NCBI RefSeq assembly: GCF_003666605.1
Contig: NZ_RCIV01000023.1
Span: 1-38,522 of the forward strand
DNA: 38,522 nt
Reading direction: 5' to 3'
DNA from: Propionibacterium australiense
GTDB taxonomy: Bacteria > Actinomycetota > Actinomycetes > Propionibacteriales > Propionibacteriaceae
In this document: positions 1 through 7,645 of the stretch, piece after piece
Layout: every line of letters starts with the position of its first letter
Position numbering within the stretch: the stretch's first letter is position 1
Made by a program: the position numbers and the translations under genes
The notes under the pieces: model-generated
Seen by the model: the letters and a program-made list of their open reading frames with translations, nothing else
Databases searched by the model: none
What the model was told of the DNA's origin: nothing

Positions 1-127
1 CAACGGACGCCTCGAACACCTCCGCGGCACCGCCCTCGGCTTCCGCAACCTCACCCACTACATCACCCGAAGCCTCCTCGAAACCGGCGGATTCAGACAA
101 CACCTACACCCTGGATTGTGAAGAGCC
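1..127 (+). mobile_element. Right end of an ISL3-family insertion sequence (partial)
   Basis: The left edge of the window lies inside an insertion sequence. The transposase reading frame ends at 119-121, and six bases later the element ends with the outward sequence GAAGAGCC (120-127). Read inward on the minus strand this is GGCTCTTC, the typical start of ISL3-family terminal inverted repeats. Bases from 128 onward belong to the interrupted minus-strand lipoprotein gene. ISL3 elements usually duplicate 8 bp, so the duplicate should be about 128-135, but the other copy lies outside the window. The boundary was read by eye and may be off by one or two bases. Confidence 0.75.
2..121 (+). CDS. 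ISL3-family transposase, C-terminal 39 residues (partial at window edge)
   Basis: The frame starting at base 2 reads NGRLEHLRGTALGFRNLTHY and continues through SLLETGGFR to a TGA stop at 119-121. The pattern 'NG..E..RGTALGFRN.THYI.RSLLETGGFR' is the characteristic C-terminus of ISL3-family DDE transposases in actinobacteria. Only the tail is in the window, so the catalytic residues cannot be checked. The stop codon lies inside the terminal inverted repeat, as is common in compact insertion sequences. Confidence 0.8.
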   Translation, partial: NGRLEHLRGTALGFRNLTHYITRSLLETGGFRQHLHPGL

Positions 128-728
128 TGGCGAGCTCATCGGCCGCCTCGGCGTACCCGACGTAGCTGCCGACGGCCCGGATCTTGTCCGGGATGGGCAG
201 CTTGTGGTCGACGACGACCGCGGGGACCCCGGCATCCCGGAACTGGCTGGCCACGTCGGAGTGGCGCTGCAGTTGGTTGCCGATGAAGAGCGAACCGTCG
301 ACGGACAGCAGGCCCTCCGTGCCGGTCTTCTGGCTGTACTCGTACTGGACCGGTGCGTTGGTGGCCGCCTCGGCGACGCTGTTCGTCGGTGCAGCGTAGA
401 CATCGTCCGAGAGGCCCATTGCGGCCATGATGTCAGCGATGTCCTCGCCGCCGACGATCACCTTCGAGATGTCGGTGACGGTGACGCTCGTACCGGTGCC
501 ATCGGTGACGGTTGTGGGAAGCTGCGGGTCCGCGGTGACGCTGGGGACGTCGGTGCCTTCAACCCACGCCCACCCCTCGGGCAGCGCCGTGTGCGTGGAA
601 GTGGCCGTTGCTGATGCGTTTGCTGAGCCATCATCCGATGACGTGTCGGATGAGCTGCAGCCGCCCAGCATCGTCATGGAGAGGGCCAGTCCTGTGGCAA
701 TCGTTGCCAGGAAGACCTTGCGAGGCAT
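93..728 (-). pseudogene. Iron/heme-type ABC transporter substrate-binding lipoprotein, truncated by the IS
   Basis: The product begins with a lipoprotein signal peptide (MPRKVFLATIATGLALSM, lipobox LGGC with Cys about residue 24), then a Ser/Thr/Ala-rich linker. The start of a class III periplasmic-binding fold follows (DISKVIVGGEDIADIMAAMGL, then DVASQFRDAGVPAVVVD), as in HmuT/FecB-type heme and siderophore binders. Native coding ends at about the DELA residues (base 128). The last 11 codons come from the IS, and the frame stops at 93-95. About 200 residues are present, whereas the family usually has 320-370, so the second lobe is missing and the protein is probably non-functional. The start ATG (726-728) has a good ribosome binding site, AAAGGAA, upstream. 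The iron-type upstream box supports an iron or heme role; the exact ligand is uncertain. Permease and ATPase genes would lie left of the IS, outside the window. Confidence 0.7.
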
Positions 729-862
729 GGATTCGTGGTTCCTTTCGATGGGTTGAACGGTGACTGGATGGCGATCGTTTCAAAGAGGCTTATTCATAGC
801 CTCAATGAATCAAGCTATGACTAGGGGTTTCATCACTCTCTGAGCCTCTGCGAATAAGCCTC

Positions 863-881
863 AAAGCTTAGCCTTTGCTAA
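863..881 (-). promoter_or_regulatory. DtxR/IdeR-like iron box upstream of the truncated lipoprotein gene
   Basis: AAAGCTTAGCCTTTGCTAA matches the DtxR consensus TTAGGTTAGCCTAACCTAA at 13 of 19 positions, including the core TTAGCCT and the distal CTAA. It lies about 135 bp upstream of the lipoprotein start in an AT-rich intergenic stretch. The region also holds an 11-bp inverted repeat, GAGGCTTATTC (785-795) and GAATAAGCCTC (852-862). Iron repression of a heme/iron uptake operon is the expected logic. The match was made by eye. Confidence 0.45.
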
Positions 882-1095
882 TTAGTGATGTCACTGCCTG
901 AGAAGAGATTCGCGAAGGGTCCGTGACGTCGGAAACTCGGCACATCGGCCGAATGACAGGTCTGCATGGTTCGGAGCCAGTTCTTTCTTCCGGTTCGCAG
1001 GGCAGTCGGGACGGAGCATGCCGGTTGCTCGTCGCTCTGTGGACAACTGACCGGGGCGGTTCGTGCCGGCCACACTCCGATCGGAGGTGGTGGCG

Positions 1096-1479
1096 ATGAG
1101 CACCGGATCGGCGGACACGAGATCACTGGGGCGACGGGGCGAGGACCTCGCAGCGGATTATCTTGAGCGGCTGGGGTGGCGCATCCTCGACCGGAACTGG
1201 CGGTGCAGCGCCGGCGAGGTCGATCTCGTCGCCCACGACCCCGGTGAGGACGCCGTCGTCCTCGTCGAGGTGAAGTACCGCACCGGTACCGGCTACGGCT
1301 CTCCGCTCGAGGCCATCACGCACACCAAGCGCAGGCATCTGCGGGCCGTCTGCGGCGCCTGGCTGCGCGGGCACCGGGCGGGGCTAGCCGCCGGCACGAG
1401 GGTGCGCGTCGATGCCCTCGGTATCGTCAAGACGCCCGGCCGGCGCGCGGAGTTCACCCACGTGCGGGGGCTGGCATGA
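1096..1479 (+). CDS. yraN: YraN family (UPF0102) nuclease-fold protein
   Basis: This 127-residue protein has the YraN signature: GRRGEDLAADYL at 12-23, E41 and D43 in GEVDLVA, and E58-x-K60 in VEVKYR. The E-x-D...E-x-K pattern is that of the restriction-endonuclease-like fold. The cellular role of YraN proteins is not settled; they are commonly encoded beside comM and dprA and are thought to act on DNA. The start chosen is ATG 1096 because GGAGGT (1083-1088) lies 7 bases upstream; an upstream GTG at 1063 has no such site. The stop overlaps the comM start (ATGA), so the two are translationally coupled. Confidence 0.9.
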   Translation: MSTGSADTRSLGRRGEDLAADYLERLGWRILDRNWRCSAGEVDLVAHDPGEDAVVLVEVKYRTGTGYGSPLEAITHTKRRHLRAVCGAWLRGHRAGLAAGTRVRVDALGIVKTPGRRAEFTHVRGLA

Positions 1480-3011
1480 GCACCGCATCGGCATGGTCCG
1501 TCGCCCTCATCGGCGTCCAGGGCACCCCGGTCGAGGTCGAGGCGGCGCTCGGGGCAGGTCTGCCCCGCACCGTGCTCGTGGGCCTGCCCGACACCGCCCT
1601 GTACGAGGCCCGTGACCGCTGCCGGGCCGCCGTCGCGGGAGCCGGCCTGCCCTGGCCCGACAGGCTCCTGACGATCAACCTCATCCCCGCCAGCCTGCCC
1701 AAGTCGGGCAGTCACTACGACCTGGCGATCGTCGCGGCGGTGCTGGCCTGTTCCGAGCTGGTTCCCCGCACGATCGCCTCGTCGTCGGTGCTTCTCGGGG
1801 AGCTGGGCTTGGACGGCCGCGTCCGGGCCGTGCGAGGCGTCCTGCCGGCGCTTCTGGCGGCGCGTTCAGCGGGCATCGAGCGAGCCGTCGTCCCGGCCGG
1901 CCAGGTCGGTGAGGCCGGGCTCGTCACCGGCATGACCGTCTGGGGCGTGCGTGACCTGGCCGATCTCGTCGAGGTGCTGCACGGGCGTCCGGTGCCGATC
2001 GAGGCGTGTCCGCCGGTCACCGGCGAGCCCGTCGGGCAGCCCGATCTGGCCGACGTCCTCGGCCAGGGGCAGGCCCGCTGGGCCCTCGAGGTCGCGGCGG
2101 CCGGAGGACACCACGCGCTCTTCCACGGGCCGCCGGGTACCGGCAAGACGATGCTCGCCAGCTGCCTGCCGAGCATCCTGCCCCCACTCGACGACGAGCA
2201 GGCCCTCGAGGTCTCGGCCATCCACTCCCTCGCCGGTGAGGATCTCGCCGGCGGCCTCATCCGGCGAGCCCCGTTCGCCGATCCGCATCACGGCGCAACC
2301 GTCGCCGCCATGGTCGGCGGGGGAACGCGCGTTGCACGGCCGGGAGCGATCTCGCTGGCACACCGGGGAGTCCTCTTCCTCGACGAGGCCCCGGAGTTCT
2401 CCCCGCAGGTGCTCGACGCCCTGCGCACGCCCCTGGAGTCCGGGCGCATCACCATCGCCCGCTCGGTGACGTCGGTCACCTACCCGGCGCGATTCCAGCT
2501 GGTCCTGGCCGCCAATCCCTGCCCGTGCGGCAACTTCGGGGTCCAGGGCGCCGACTGCCGGTGCACGCCCATGGCGGTGCGCCGGTACGCCCAGCGGATC
2601 AGCGGCCCAGTGCTCGACCGCATCGACGTGCACGTCCAGATGACCGGTGAGGACGCCGTATTCCTCGCGGCCGGTCGTGACGGGCTGAGGGGTGAGAGCT
2701 CCGCGTGCGTCCGGGAACGCGTCACCGAGGCGCGCCGGCGCCAGTCCCGGCGCCTGGCGGGAACGCCGTGGGCGCTCAACGCCCACGTCCCCGGTCCCCA
2801 TCTGCGCCGCGAGCTGCCGCCGGCCGAGGGCGCTGAACTCATCGACCAGGCACTGGCCCGGGGCCTCCTCACGGCTCGCGGTGTCGACAAGGTCCTGCGC
2901 ATCGCCTGGACCGTCGCAGATCTGAGAGGTCACGACAGGGTCAGGCGCGCCGACCTCACCACTGCCATGGGCCTGCGCAGCGGTGAACTCTGGGCGGGGG
3001 CGGCGGCATGA
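1476..3011 (+). CDS. comM: ComM/YifB family Mg-chelatase-like AAA+ ATPase
   Basis: The 511-residue length is full for the family. The N-terminal Lon-like/ChlI domain (about 1-190) is followed by a Mg-chelatase AAA+ domain with Walker A GPPGTGKT at 218-225 and Walker B LFLDEA with D303/E304. After these come the family motif NPCPCG and the segment RISGPVLDRIDVHV, then a C-terminal Mg-chelatase helical domain. In transformable Gram-negative bacteria ComM is a hexameric helicase that promotes branch migration during natural transformation. In actinobacteria the role is inferred. It overlaps yraN by 4 bases and dprA by 4 bases, forming one operon. Confidence 0.95.
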   Translation: MSTASAWSVALIGVQGTPVEVEAALGAGLPRTVLVGLPDTALYEARDRCRAAVAGAGLPWPDRLLTINLIPASLPKSGSHYDLAIVAAVLACSELVPRTIASSSVLLGELGLDGRVRAVRGVLPALLAARSAGIERAVVPAGQVGEAGLVTGMTVWGVRDLADLVEVLHGRPVPIEACPPVTGEPVGQPDLADVLGQGQARWALEVAAAGGHHALFHGPPGTGKTMLASCLPSILPPLDDEQALEVSAIHSLAGEDLAGGLIRRAPFADPHHGATVAAMVGGGTRVARPGAISLAHRGVLFLDEAPEFSPQVLDALRTPLESGRITIARSVTSVTYPARFQLVLAANPCPCGNFGVQGADCRCTPMAVRRYAQRISGPVLDRIDVHVQMTGEDAVFLAAGRDGLRGESSACVRERVTEARRRQSRRLAGTPWALNAHVPGPHLRRELPPAEGAELIDQALARGLLTARGVDKVLRIAWTVADLRGHDRVRRADLTTAMGLRSGELWAGAAA

Positions 3012-4156
3012 GCGCCACGACGAACTCAGACTGGACCCCTGAGCGTCGCGCCAGGGCCGCGCTCACGTTCATCTGCGAGCCGGGCAAACCGGATCTTTCC
3101 CGGCTCGTCGCCGAGCAGGGCGCCCCCGCCGTCGTCGAGGCACTCCGCAACGCGAGCAGCGGCGCAGCATGGACCCGGCGTGCCCGCTGCCTCGACCTCG
3201 ACGCCCTCATCGCCCGGGCAGAGGGCATGGACGCGCGGCTGATCATCCCCGGCGACGACGAGTGGCCCCCGGACCTGGCCGGGCTGGAGCGCATCGAACC
3301 GGTCGGCGGCATGTGCGGTGCGCCGCTGGCGCTGTGGGTGAGGGGCAGGAGCAGGCTCGACGAGATCCTGCCGGCCGGCCGGAGAGCGCTGGCCGTCGTC
3401 GGCGCCCGGGCCTGCACGCGGTACGGGCAGCTCGCGGCCACCGATCTGGCATCGCAGCTGGCCGGGCAGTTCCCCATCGTCAGCGGCGGCGCCTACGGCA
3501 TCGACATCGCCGCTCACCGGGGTGCCCTCGGCGTGGGTGCGCCAACCATCGCCATCATGGCCGGCGGACTCGACGAGTGGTATCCGAGAGGAAACACCCG
3601 AGTCTTCGAGCAGATCGTCGACGAGTGGGCGGTCATCTCCGAGTTGCCGCCCGGAATGCGGCCCACCCGCCCGGGTTTCCTCGCCCGGAACCGGCTCATC
3701 GCCGCCCTGGCCATGGGTGTTGTCGTCGTCGAGGCCGCTGCCCGCTCGGGGGCGGTCAACACGGCGCGCTGGGCGGGATCTCTCGGGAGGATCGTCATGG
3801 CCGTTCCCGGGCCGGTCACGTCGGGCATGAGCGAGACCCCGCACCGGCTCATCCGCGATCATGAGGCCGAACTCGTCGCAGGGGCCGATGACGTGAGGGC
3901 GCTGCTCTGCGAGCCGGGTGAGCAGCCCGAGATGCTGTCCGCCACGCCCTCCCGGCTGCTCGATGGACTCGATCCGCAGTTGCTCGCCGTCCGTGAGGCG
4001 TTGCCGGGGCGGGGCAGCCTCACCGTCGACGAGCTGGCCGCGAGGGCCCGGTGCACCAGTGCCACGTGCGCCGGCGCGCTCATCGAACTGGAACTGCTCG
4101 GCCTGGTCGGGCAGTCGGCGCCGGGGCGGTGGAGGCTCAGCAGACCCCGCCGATGA
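3008..4156 (+). CDS. dprA: DNA-processing protein DprA (Smf)
   Basis: A 382-residue DprA. An N-terminal helical region (about 1-110) is followed by the Rossmann-like DprA domain with VVGARACTRYG, SGGAYGIDIAAHRGAL and the RNRLIAALA segment. A C-terminal winged-helix domain follows (about 320-375: SLTVDELAARARCT...LIELELLGLV). DprA loads RecA onto incoming single-stranded DNA in transformation. Together with comM it suggests that the organism retains part of the competence machinery, although uptake genes are not in this window. It is the last gene of the yraN-comM-dprA operon (ATGA overlap with comM). A GC hairpin at 4265-4288 may mark the end of the transcript. Confidence 0.95.
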   Translation: MSATTNSDWTPERRARAALTFICEPGKPDLSRLVAEQGAPAVVEALRNASSGAAWTRRARCLDLDALIARAEGMDARLIIPGDDEWPPDLAGLERIEPVGGMCGAPLALWVRGRSRLDEILPAGRRALAVVGARACTRYGQLAATDLASQLAGQFPIVSGGAYGIDIAAHRGALGVGAPTIAIMAGGLDEWYPRGNTRVFEQIVDEWAVISELPPGMRPTRPGFLARNRLIAALAMGVVVVEAAARSGAVNTARWAGSLGRIVMAVPGPVTSGMSETPHRLIRDHEAELVAGADDVRALLCEPGEQPEMLSATPSRLLDGLDPQLLAVREALPGRGSLTVDELAARARCTSATCAGALIELELLGLVGQSAPGRWRLSRPRR

Positions 4157-4264
4157 GCAACGGCCCGTGCGGCCAGCGCCGGCCCGCCCAGCCCATGGCC
4201 CCCGCACGACCTGCCGGCGAAGAGCCCGGTCCTGCCGATCCTGCCGAGTCGCGGCGGCCTGGTA

Positions 4265-4288
4265 CGCCTCCTGGACACCGGGGAGGCG
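4265..4288 (+). terminator. Possible weak terminator hairpin after dprA
   Basis: CGCCTCC (4265-4271) pairs with GGAGGCG (4282-4288) across a 10-base loop. No T-run follows, so intrinsic termination is uncertain. The position fits, between dprA and the promoter-like TAAGAT of the next operon. Confidence 0.3.
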
Positions 4289-4304
4289 GGAGCAGCCCAC
4301 TGGT

Positions 4305-4310
4305 TAAGAT
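4305..4310 (+). promoter_or_regulatory. Candidate -10 element for the trpB2 operon
   Basis: TAAGAT at 4305-4310 is the best -10-like hexamer in the 240-base gap between dprA and trpB2. It would give a leader of about 80 bases. No clear -35 is visible. Confidence 0.3.
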
Positions 4311-4396
4311 GAGCTGACGGGCGCGCAGCGCCGCACCCGGACGACGAAGTCCAAGCCCTACGGTTCCGGTCGATGGGTGACCAGAAGGAGTGCCAC

Positions 4397-5722
4397 GTGA
4401 GTCAGAACACCGAACAGGCCACTGGAGTCAATCCCGACGCCGTGCCCAGCCTCGGCATCGAGGTTCCCTCGCAGGTGCCGACGCACTGGTACAACATGAA
4501 CGCCGATTTCCCCGAGCCCCTGCCACCGGCTCTCAACCCGGCCACCGACGAGCCCATCCAGCCGGGCGACCTCGAGCCGCTGTTCGCCAGGTCCCTCATC
4601 GCCCAGGAACTCAGCACCGAGCGTTACCTAGAGATTCCGCAGCCGGTCCGCGAGGTCTATGCCCTGTGGCGTCCCAGCCCGTTGCGCCGCGCCGTCCGCC
4701 TGGAGCGCGCCCTGGGCACCAAGGCGAAAATCTACTACAAGTACGAGGGCGTGAGCCCCTGCGGCTCGCACAAGCCGAACAGTTCCGTCCCGCAGGCCTA
4801 CTTCAACAAGATCGAGGGCATCGAGCGGCTGACCACCGAGACCGGTGCCGGCCAGTGGGGCGCCTCGCTGGCCTTCGCCTGCGCCCTGTTCGGCATGACC
4901 TCCCAGACCTGGCAGGTCCGCACCTCGTACGAGCAGAAGCCCTACCGGCACATCCAGATGGGTGTCTACGGTTCGCAGTGCTACTCCTCCCCGTCCGAGC
5001 TGACCGAGTCGGGTCGCCGGCTCCGTGAGCAGTTCCCCGACACCACCGGCTCGCTCGGGATGGCGATCTCCGAGGCCGTCGAGGTCGCCGCGAACGATCC
5101 CGGTACCCACTACGCGCTCGGCAGCGTGCTCAACCACGTCATGATCCACCAGAGCGTCATCGGTCTCGAACTGCTCGACCAGCTCAAGGAACTCGGCGAG
5201 GACCAGGCCGACGTCGTCTTCGCCTGCGCCGGTGGCGGCTCGAACGCTGCTGGCATCATCTTCCCCCTGCTCGGCCAGAACCTGCGCGAGGGCTCGACGA
5301 CGCGTTTCGTCGCCGTCGAGCCGGCCGCCTGCCCGTCGATGACCCAGGGCGAGTACCGCTACGACTTCGGCGATGTCGCCGGGATGACCCCCAAACTCAA
5401 GATGTACACCCTCGGCACCGACTTCGTGCCCCCGGCCATCCACGCCGGTGGCCTGCGCTACCACGGCATGAGCCCGATGATCAGCCATGCCGTCCACCTC
5501 GGGCTCATCGAGCCGGCCGCCGTCGAGCAGGACCGCTCCTTCGAGGCGGGCATCACCTTCGCCCGCACCGAGGGCATCATCCCGGCCCCCGAGTCCACGC
5601 ACGCCATCGCAGGTGCCCTGGACCATGCCGTCAGCGACGAGGTCCGGGACGGTGAGGTCATCGTCATCGGCGTCTCCGGCAACGGCGTCCTGGACCTGGC
5701 GGCCTACGACGGTAAGTTCTGA
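4397..5722 (+). CDS. TrpB2-type tryptophan synthase beta-like PLP enzyme
   Basis: A 441-residue fold-type II PLP enzyme. The motif CGSHKPNSSVPQAYFNK contains the Schiff-base lysine K126. The phosphate-binding loop is GGGSNAAG at 279-286. The sequence LRRAVRLERALG...KIYYKYEGVSPCGSHKPN and the roughly 440-residue length match the TrpB2 subfamily ('tryptophan synthase beta chain 2'), not the ~400-residue TrpB1 that partners TrpA. No trpA is adjacent. TrpB2 enzymes can condense indole with serine or phosphoserine; the physiological substrate here is not known. Start GTG 4397 is chosen for AAGGAG 7 bases upstream. A NifX-like gene follows after 3 bases, so the two are co-transcribed. Confidence 0.88.
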   Translation: MSQNTEQATGVNPDAVPSLGIEVPSQVPTHWYNMNADFPEPLPPALNPATDEPIQPGDLEPLFARSLIAQELSTERYLEIPQPVREVYALWRPSPLRRAVRLERALGTKAKIYYKYEGVSPCGSHKPNSSVPQAYFNKIEGIERLTTETGAGQWGASLAFACALFGMTSQTWQVRTSYEQKPYRHIQMGVYGSQCYSSPSELTESGRRLREQFPDTTGSLGMAISEAVEVAANDPGTHYALGSVLNHVMIHQSVIGLELLDQLKELGEDQADVVFACAGGGSNAAGIIFPLLGQNLREGSTTRFVAVEPAACPSMTQGEYRYDFGDVAGMTPKLKMYTLGTDFVPPAIHAGGLRYHGMSPMISHAVHLGLIEPAAVEQDRSFEAGITFARTEGIIPAPESTHAIAGALDHAVSDEVRDGEVIVIGVSGNGVLDLAAYDGKF

Positions 5723-5725
5723 GCC

Positions 5726-6097
5726 ATGACCGAGATCAGTACGAACCGTCATGTCGTGTCCCTCGCCCTGGGTGCCGATGGCACACCCTGCGGTCTCGGC
5801 CGTGCCCCGCGCATGGCCGTCGCCACCGTCGAGGATGGCCGGCTCGTCGACTGGCGCGTCGAGGAGACCAGCTGGGACGTCCTCCACGATCAGGGCGAGC
5901 ACGGGCAGCACCATGCCCGCATCGTGCGTTTCATGCGCGACAACGGCGTCGAGGTCGCTGCCGCAGCCCACATGGGCCCGCCCATGGTGAACACGCTCAA
6001 CAAGCTGGGGCTGGCAGTCGTCGTCGATGTTCCCGCCGACATGGCTCCCGAGCAGGCCGTGGTGGCGGTCGTCGGGGCCTTGGACCAGGACGCCTGA
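5726..6097 (+). CDS. NifX/NifB-like dinitrogenase cofactor-domain protein
   Basis: This 123-residue protein has the small RNase H-like fold of the dinitrogenase iron-molybdenum cofactor biosynthesis domain. It shows a core strand MAVATVEDGRLVDW, a loop with HGQHHARIVRFMRDNGVEVA, then AHMGPPMVNTLNKLGLAVV. In nitrogen fixers such domains carry Fe-S/Mo cofactor precursors. In non-fixing bacteria and archaea, stand-alone versions occur with unknown roles. Histidines in the EHGQHH cluster could bind metal. It starts 3 bases after trpB2 and ends just before a strong hairpin. The pairing with TrpB2 suggests a shared pathway, but its nature cannot be read from sequence. Confidence 0.75.
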   Translation: MTEISTNRHVVSLALGADGTPCGLGRAPRMAVATVEDGRLVDWRVEETSWDVLHDQGEHGQHHARIVRFMRDNGVEVAAAAHMGPPMVNTLNKLGLAVVVDVPADMAPEQAVVAVVGALDQDA

Positions 6098-6129
6098 ACC
6101 CGCCTGCGGGACAGCGTTTCCCGCATGAC

Positions 6130-6166
6130 GAGGAGGGCCCGCCCAGCACCTGGGCGGGCCCTCCTC
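6130..6166. terminator. Bidirectional terminator between the NifX-like gene and uppP
   Basis: A perfect 16-bp stem (6130-6145 with 6151-6166) and a 5-base loop (GCACC) sit between two convergent genes. It lacks a T-run on either side, which is common for actinobacterial terminators. It can serve both strands. Confidence 0.75.
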
Positions 6167-6176
6167 TGCGCGAGGG

Positions 6177-7031
6177 TCAGGGGGTGACCACGCCCAGCAT
6201 GAGCAGGACGATGATCACGGCGGCCAGGATGACGCGGTAGACGATGAAGCCGGTGAACTTGTTGCTCGAGACGAACTTCAGCAGCCAGGCGATCGAGAAG
6301 TAGGCAACGACGAGCGAGACGAGAGTGGCCACGATGGTGGGTGCCCAGCCGATGGCCGTACCGCCGGCCGGGGCGGCCGTGATGTTGGAGGCCTCGGTGA
6401 TGGCCTCGTAGATCCCGGCAGCCACCAGGGCGGGGATGCCCATGTAGAACGACAGGCGAGTCGCTGTCTCACGGGTGTACCCGCGGAACAGGCCGGCCGA
6501 GATCGTCGCACCGGAACGGGAGATACCCGGGAACAGGGGGGCGAGGGCCTGGAACAGGCCGATGACGAGGGCGTCCTTGATGCCGACGTCCTTCATCTCG
6601 CGGGTCAGGTCCTTGCGCCGGTCGGCAGCGGCCATGGCGATGCTCCACAGCAGCAGGGCGCCGGCGATGACCCACAGCGAGCTCAGGACCCCCTCGATGA
6701 GGTCCTTGCACAGCAGGCCGACGACGGCGACGGGGATGGATCCGATGATGATGCCCCAGCCGAGCGTGTAATCGGGGTCCTCGCGGCTGTCCCTGCTGGA
6801 GAGACCGCGGAACCAGGCCGCGATGATCCGGACGATGTCCTTCCAGAAGTAGACGATCGCTGCGAGGATCGCACCCACCTGGATGATGGCGGTGAAGGCG
6901 GTGATGCCGGCGCCCTGGATGTCATAACCAAGCAATTTCTCGACGATCCGGAGATGGCCTGTGCTTGAGACGGGCAGGAATTCAGTGATGCCTTCGACGA
7001 TACCGAGCAGGATTGCGTGCAGAAGATTCAT
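6177..7031 (-). CDS. uppP: Undecaprenyl-diphosphatase UppP (BacA)
   Basis: A 284-residue multi-pass membrane enzyme. It dephosphorylates undecaprenyl diphosphate to recycle the lipid carrier for cell-wall synthesis and confers bacitracin tolerance. The first active-site motif is at residues 13-26 (EGITEFLPVSSTGH) and the second is PGISRSGAT; both are intact, with Glu17, Ser and Arg present. About eight hydrophobic segments are visible. Start ATG 7029-7031 gives the normal family N-terminus (MNLLHAILLGIVEG) with AAAGG just upstream. A longer frame reaching 7079 adds 16 residues without a family match. The neighbourhood uppP, DUF5703, aldo/keto reductase, mshC is shared with other actinobacteria. 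Confidence 0.95.
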   Translation of the reverse strand: MNLLHAILLGIVEGITEFLPVSSTGHLRIVEKLLGYDIQGAGITAFTAIIQVGAILAAIVYFWKDIVRIIAAWFRGLSSRDSREDPDYTLGWGIIIGSIPVAVVGLLCKDLIEGVLSSLWVIAGALLLWSIAMAAADRRKDLTREMKDVGIKDALVIGLFQALAPLFPGISRSGATISAGLFRGYTRETATRLSFYMGIPALVAAGIYEAITEASNITAAPAGGTAIGWAPTIVATLVSLVVAYFSIAWLLKFVSSNKFTGFIVYRVILAAVIIVLLMLGVVTP

Positions 7032-7098
7032 GGATGCCTTTGCGTATCGGGGTGCCGGTGTACCGGCCGGGCCGTCCAAAGCCTAGCCTGCCCGAGCC

Positions 7099-7140
7099 AA
7101 TCGGCCCGGGGACGCAATGACTGCGCCGCCCGGGCCGATT
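7099..7140. repeat. 12-bp perfect inverted repeat upstream of uppP
   Basis: AATCGGCCCGGG (7099-7110) pairs with CCCGGGCCGATT (7129-7140), with an 18-base loop. It lies 70-110 bases upstream of the uppP start, so it may sit in the uppP leader or act as a terminator for transcription entering from the right. It has no clear T-run. Confidence 0.55.
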
Positions 7141-7156
7141 ATCCTCAAACCCGCAT

Positions 7157-7468
7157 GGGGGTGTACGGGGAGGCTCCAGCTGTGAACAGTGCTTGGCGCG
7201 GGGGTGGGCCAAGCCAGTCTGTCGCTGGGGGTGGGCTTCTGGAGGATCCCGATCGTTCACCGAGGGGCGGGCGCCTGTCGCGGGGGTGTTACCTGACCAG
7301 CGCTGCGGTGAACCGTCGGGCGCCGGTTCCTCTCAGACCCATGCGCGACAGATGTGGGGGTGGGTGGCGCAATGCCAAGCACCGTTCACAGCTCTGCGTT
7401 GTGACTTTCTAACGAAAACCACAGGAAGCAGTGTAGACGATCCTTTCACTGAAAGCCAGCCGGGGGTG
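7157..7468 (+). repeat. Six dispersed GGGGGTG heptamers
   Basis: Perfect GGGGGTG copies start at 7157, 7200, 7227, 7282, 7356 and 7462, and GGGGTG occurs at 7522. All are on the plus strand. Spacing is irregular (27-106 bases). The flanks differ, so this is a recurring motif and not a tandem repeat. Confidence 0.6.
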
Positions 7469-7623
7469 CGGGCCTTAGGGATGAATAGGGGTAAATCTCT
7501 CGATGATCAGGGTCATTCCCTGGGGTGAGCTGGAAGGATGCCGGTGCCAGTCGGGTTCAACGGAAAAAAATTTCGTAAAATTTTCTGTGATCATCATGGG
7601 AACAGGGCGGTCGGGGGGCTTGG

Positions 7624-7645
7624 AGCTGTGAGTCGCTTCACAGCT
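7624..7645. promoter_or_regulatory. Perfect CRP/GlxR-type palindrome TGTGA-N6-TCACA
   Basis: AGCTGTGA (7624-7631), six bases GTCGCT, then TCACAGCT (7638-7645). The core TGTGA-N6-TCACA is an exact match to the binding consensus of CRP-family cAMP receptors, including mycobacterial Crp and corynebacterial GlxR. It is not directly upstream of a recognised gene: uppP starts about 600 bases to the left, and on the right the next feature is the tRNA-Leu 3' end. A GGAGGGG followed by ATG at 7661 lies just downstream. Confidence 0.5.

Noticed and set aside
2288-2933. Long antisense frames inside comM
   Set aside because: Typical high-GC shadow frames; the plus-strand family motifs are clear.
7564-7590. 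A/T-rich stretch as a possible promoter
   Set aside because: No convincing -35/-10 pair with correct spacing was found, so no promoter was called; it is listed only as phased A tracts.
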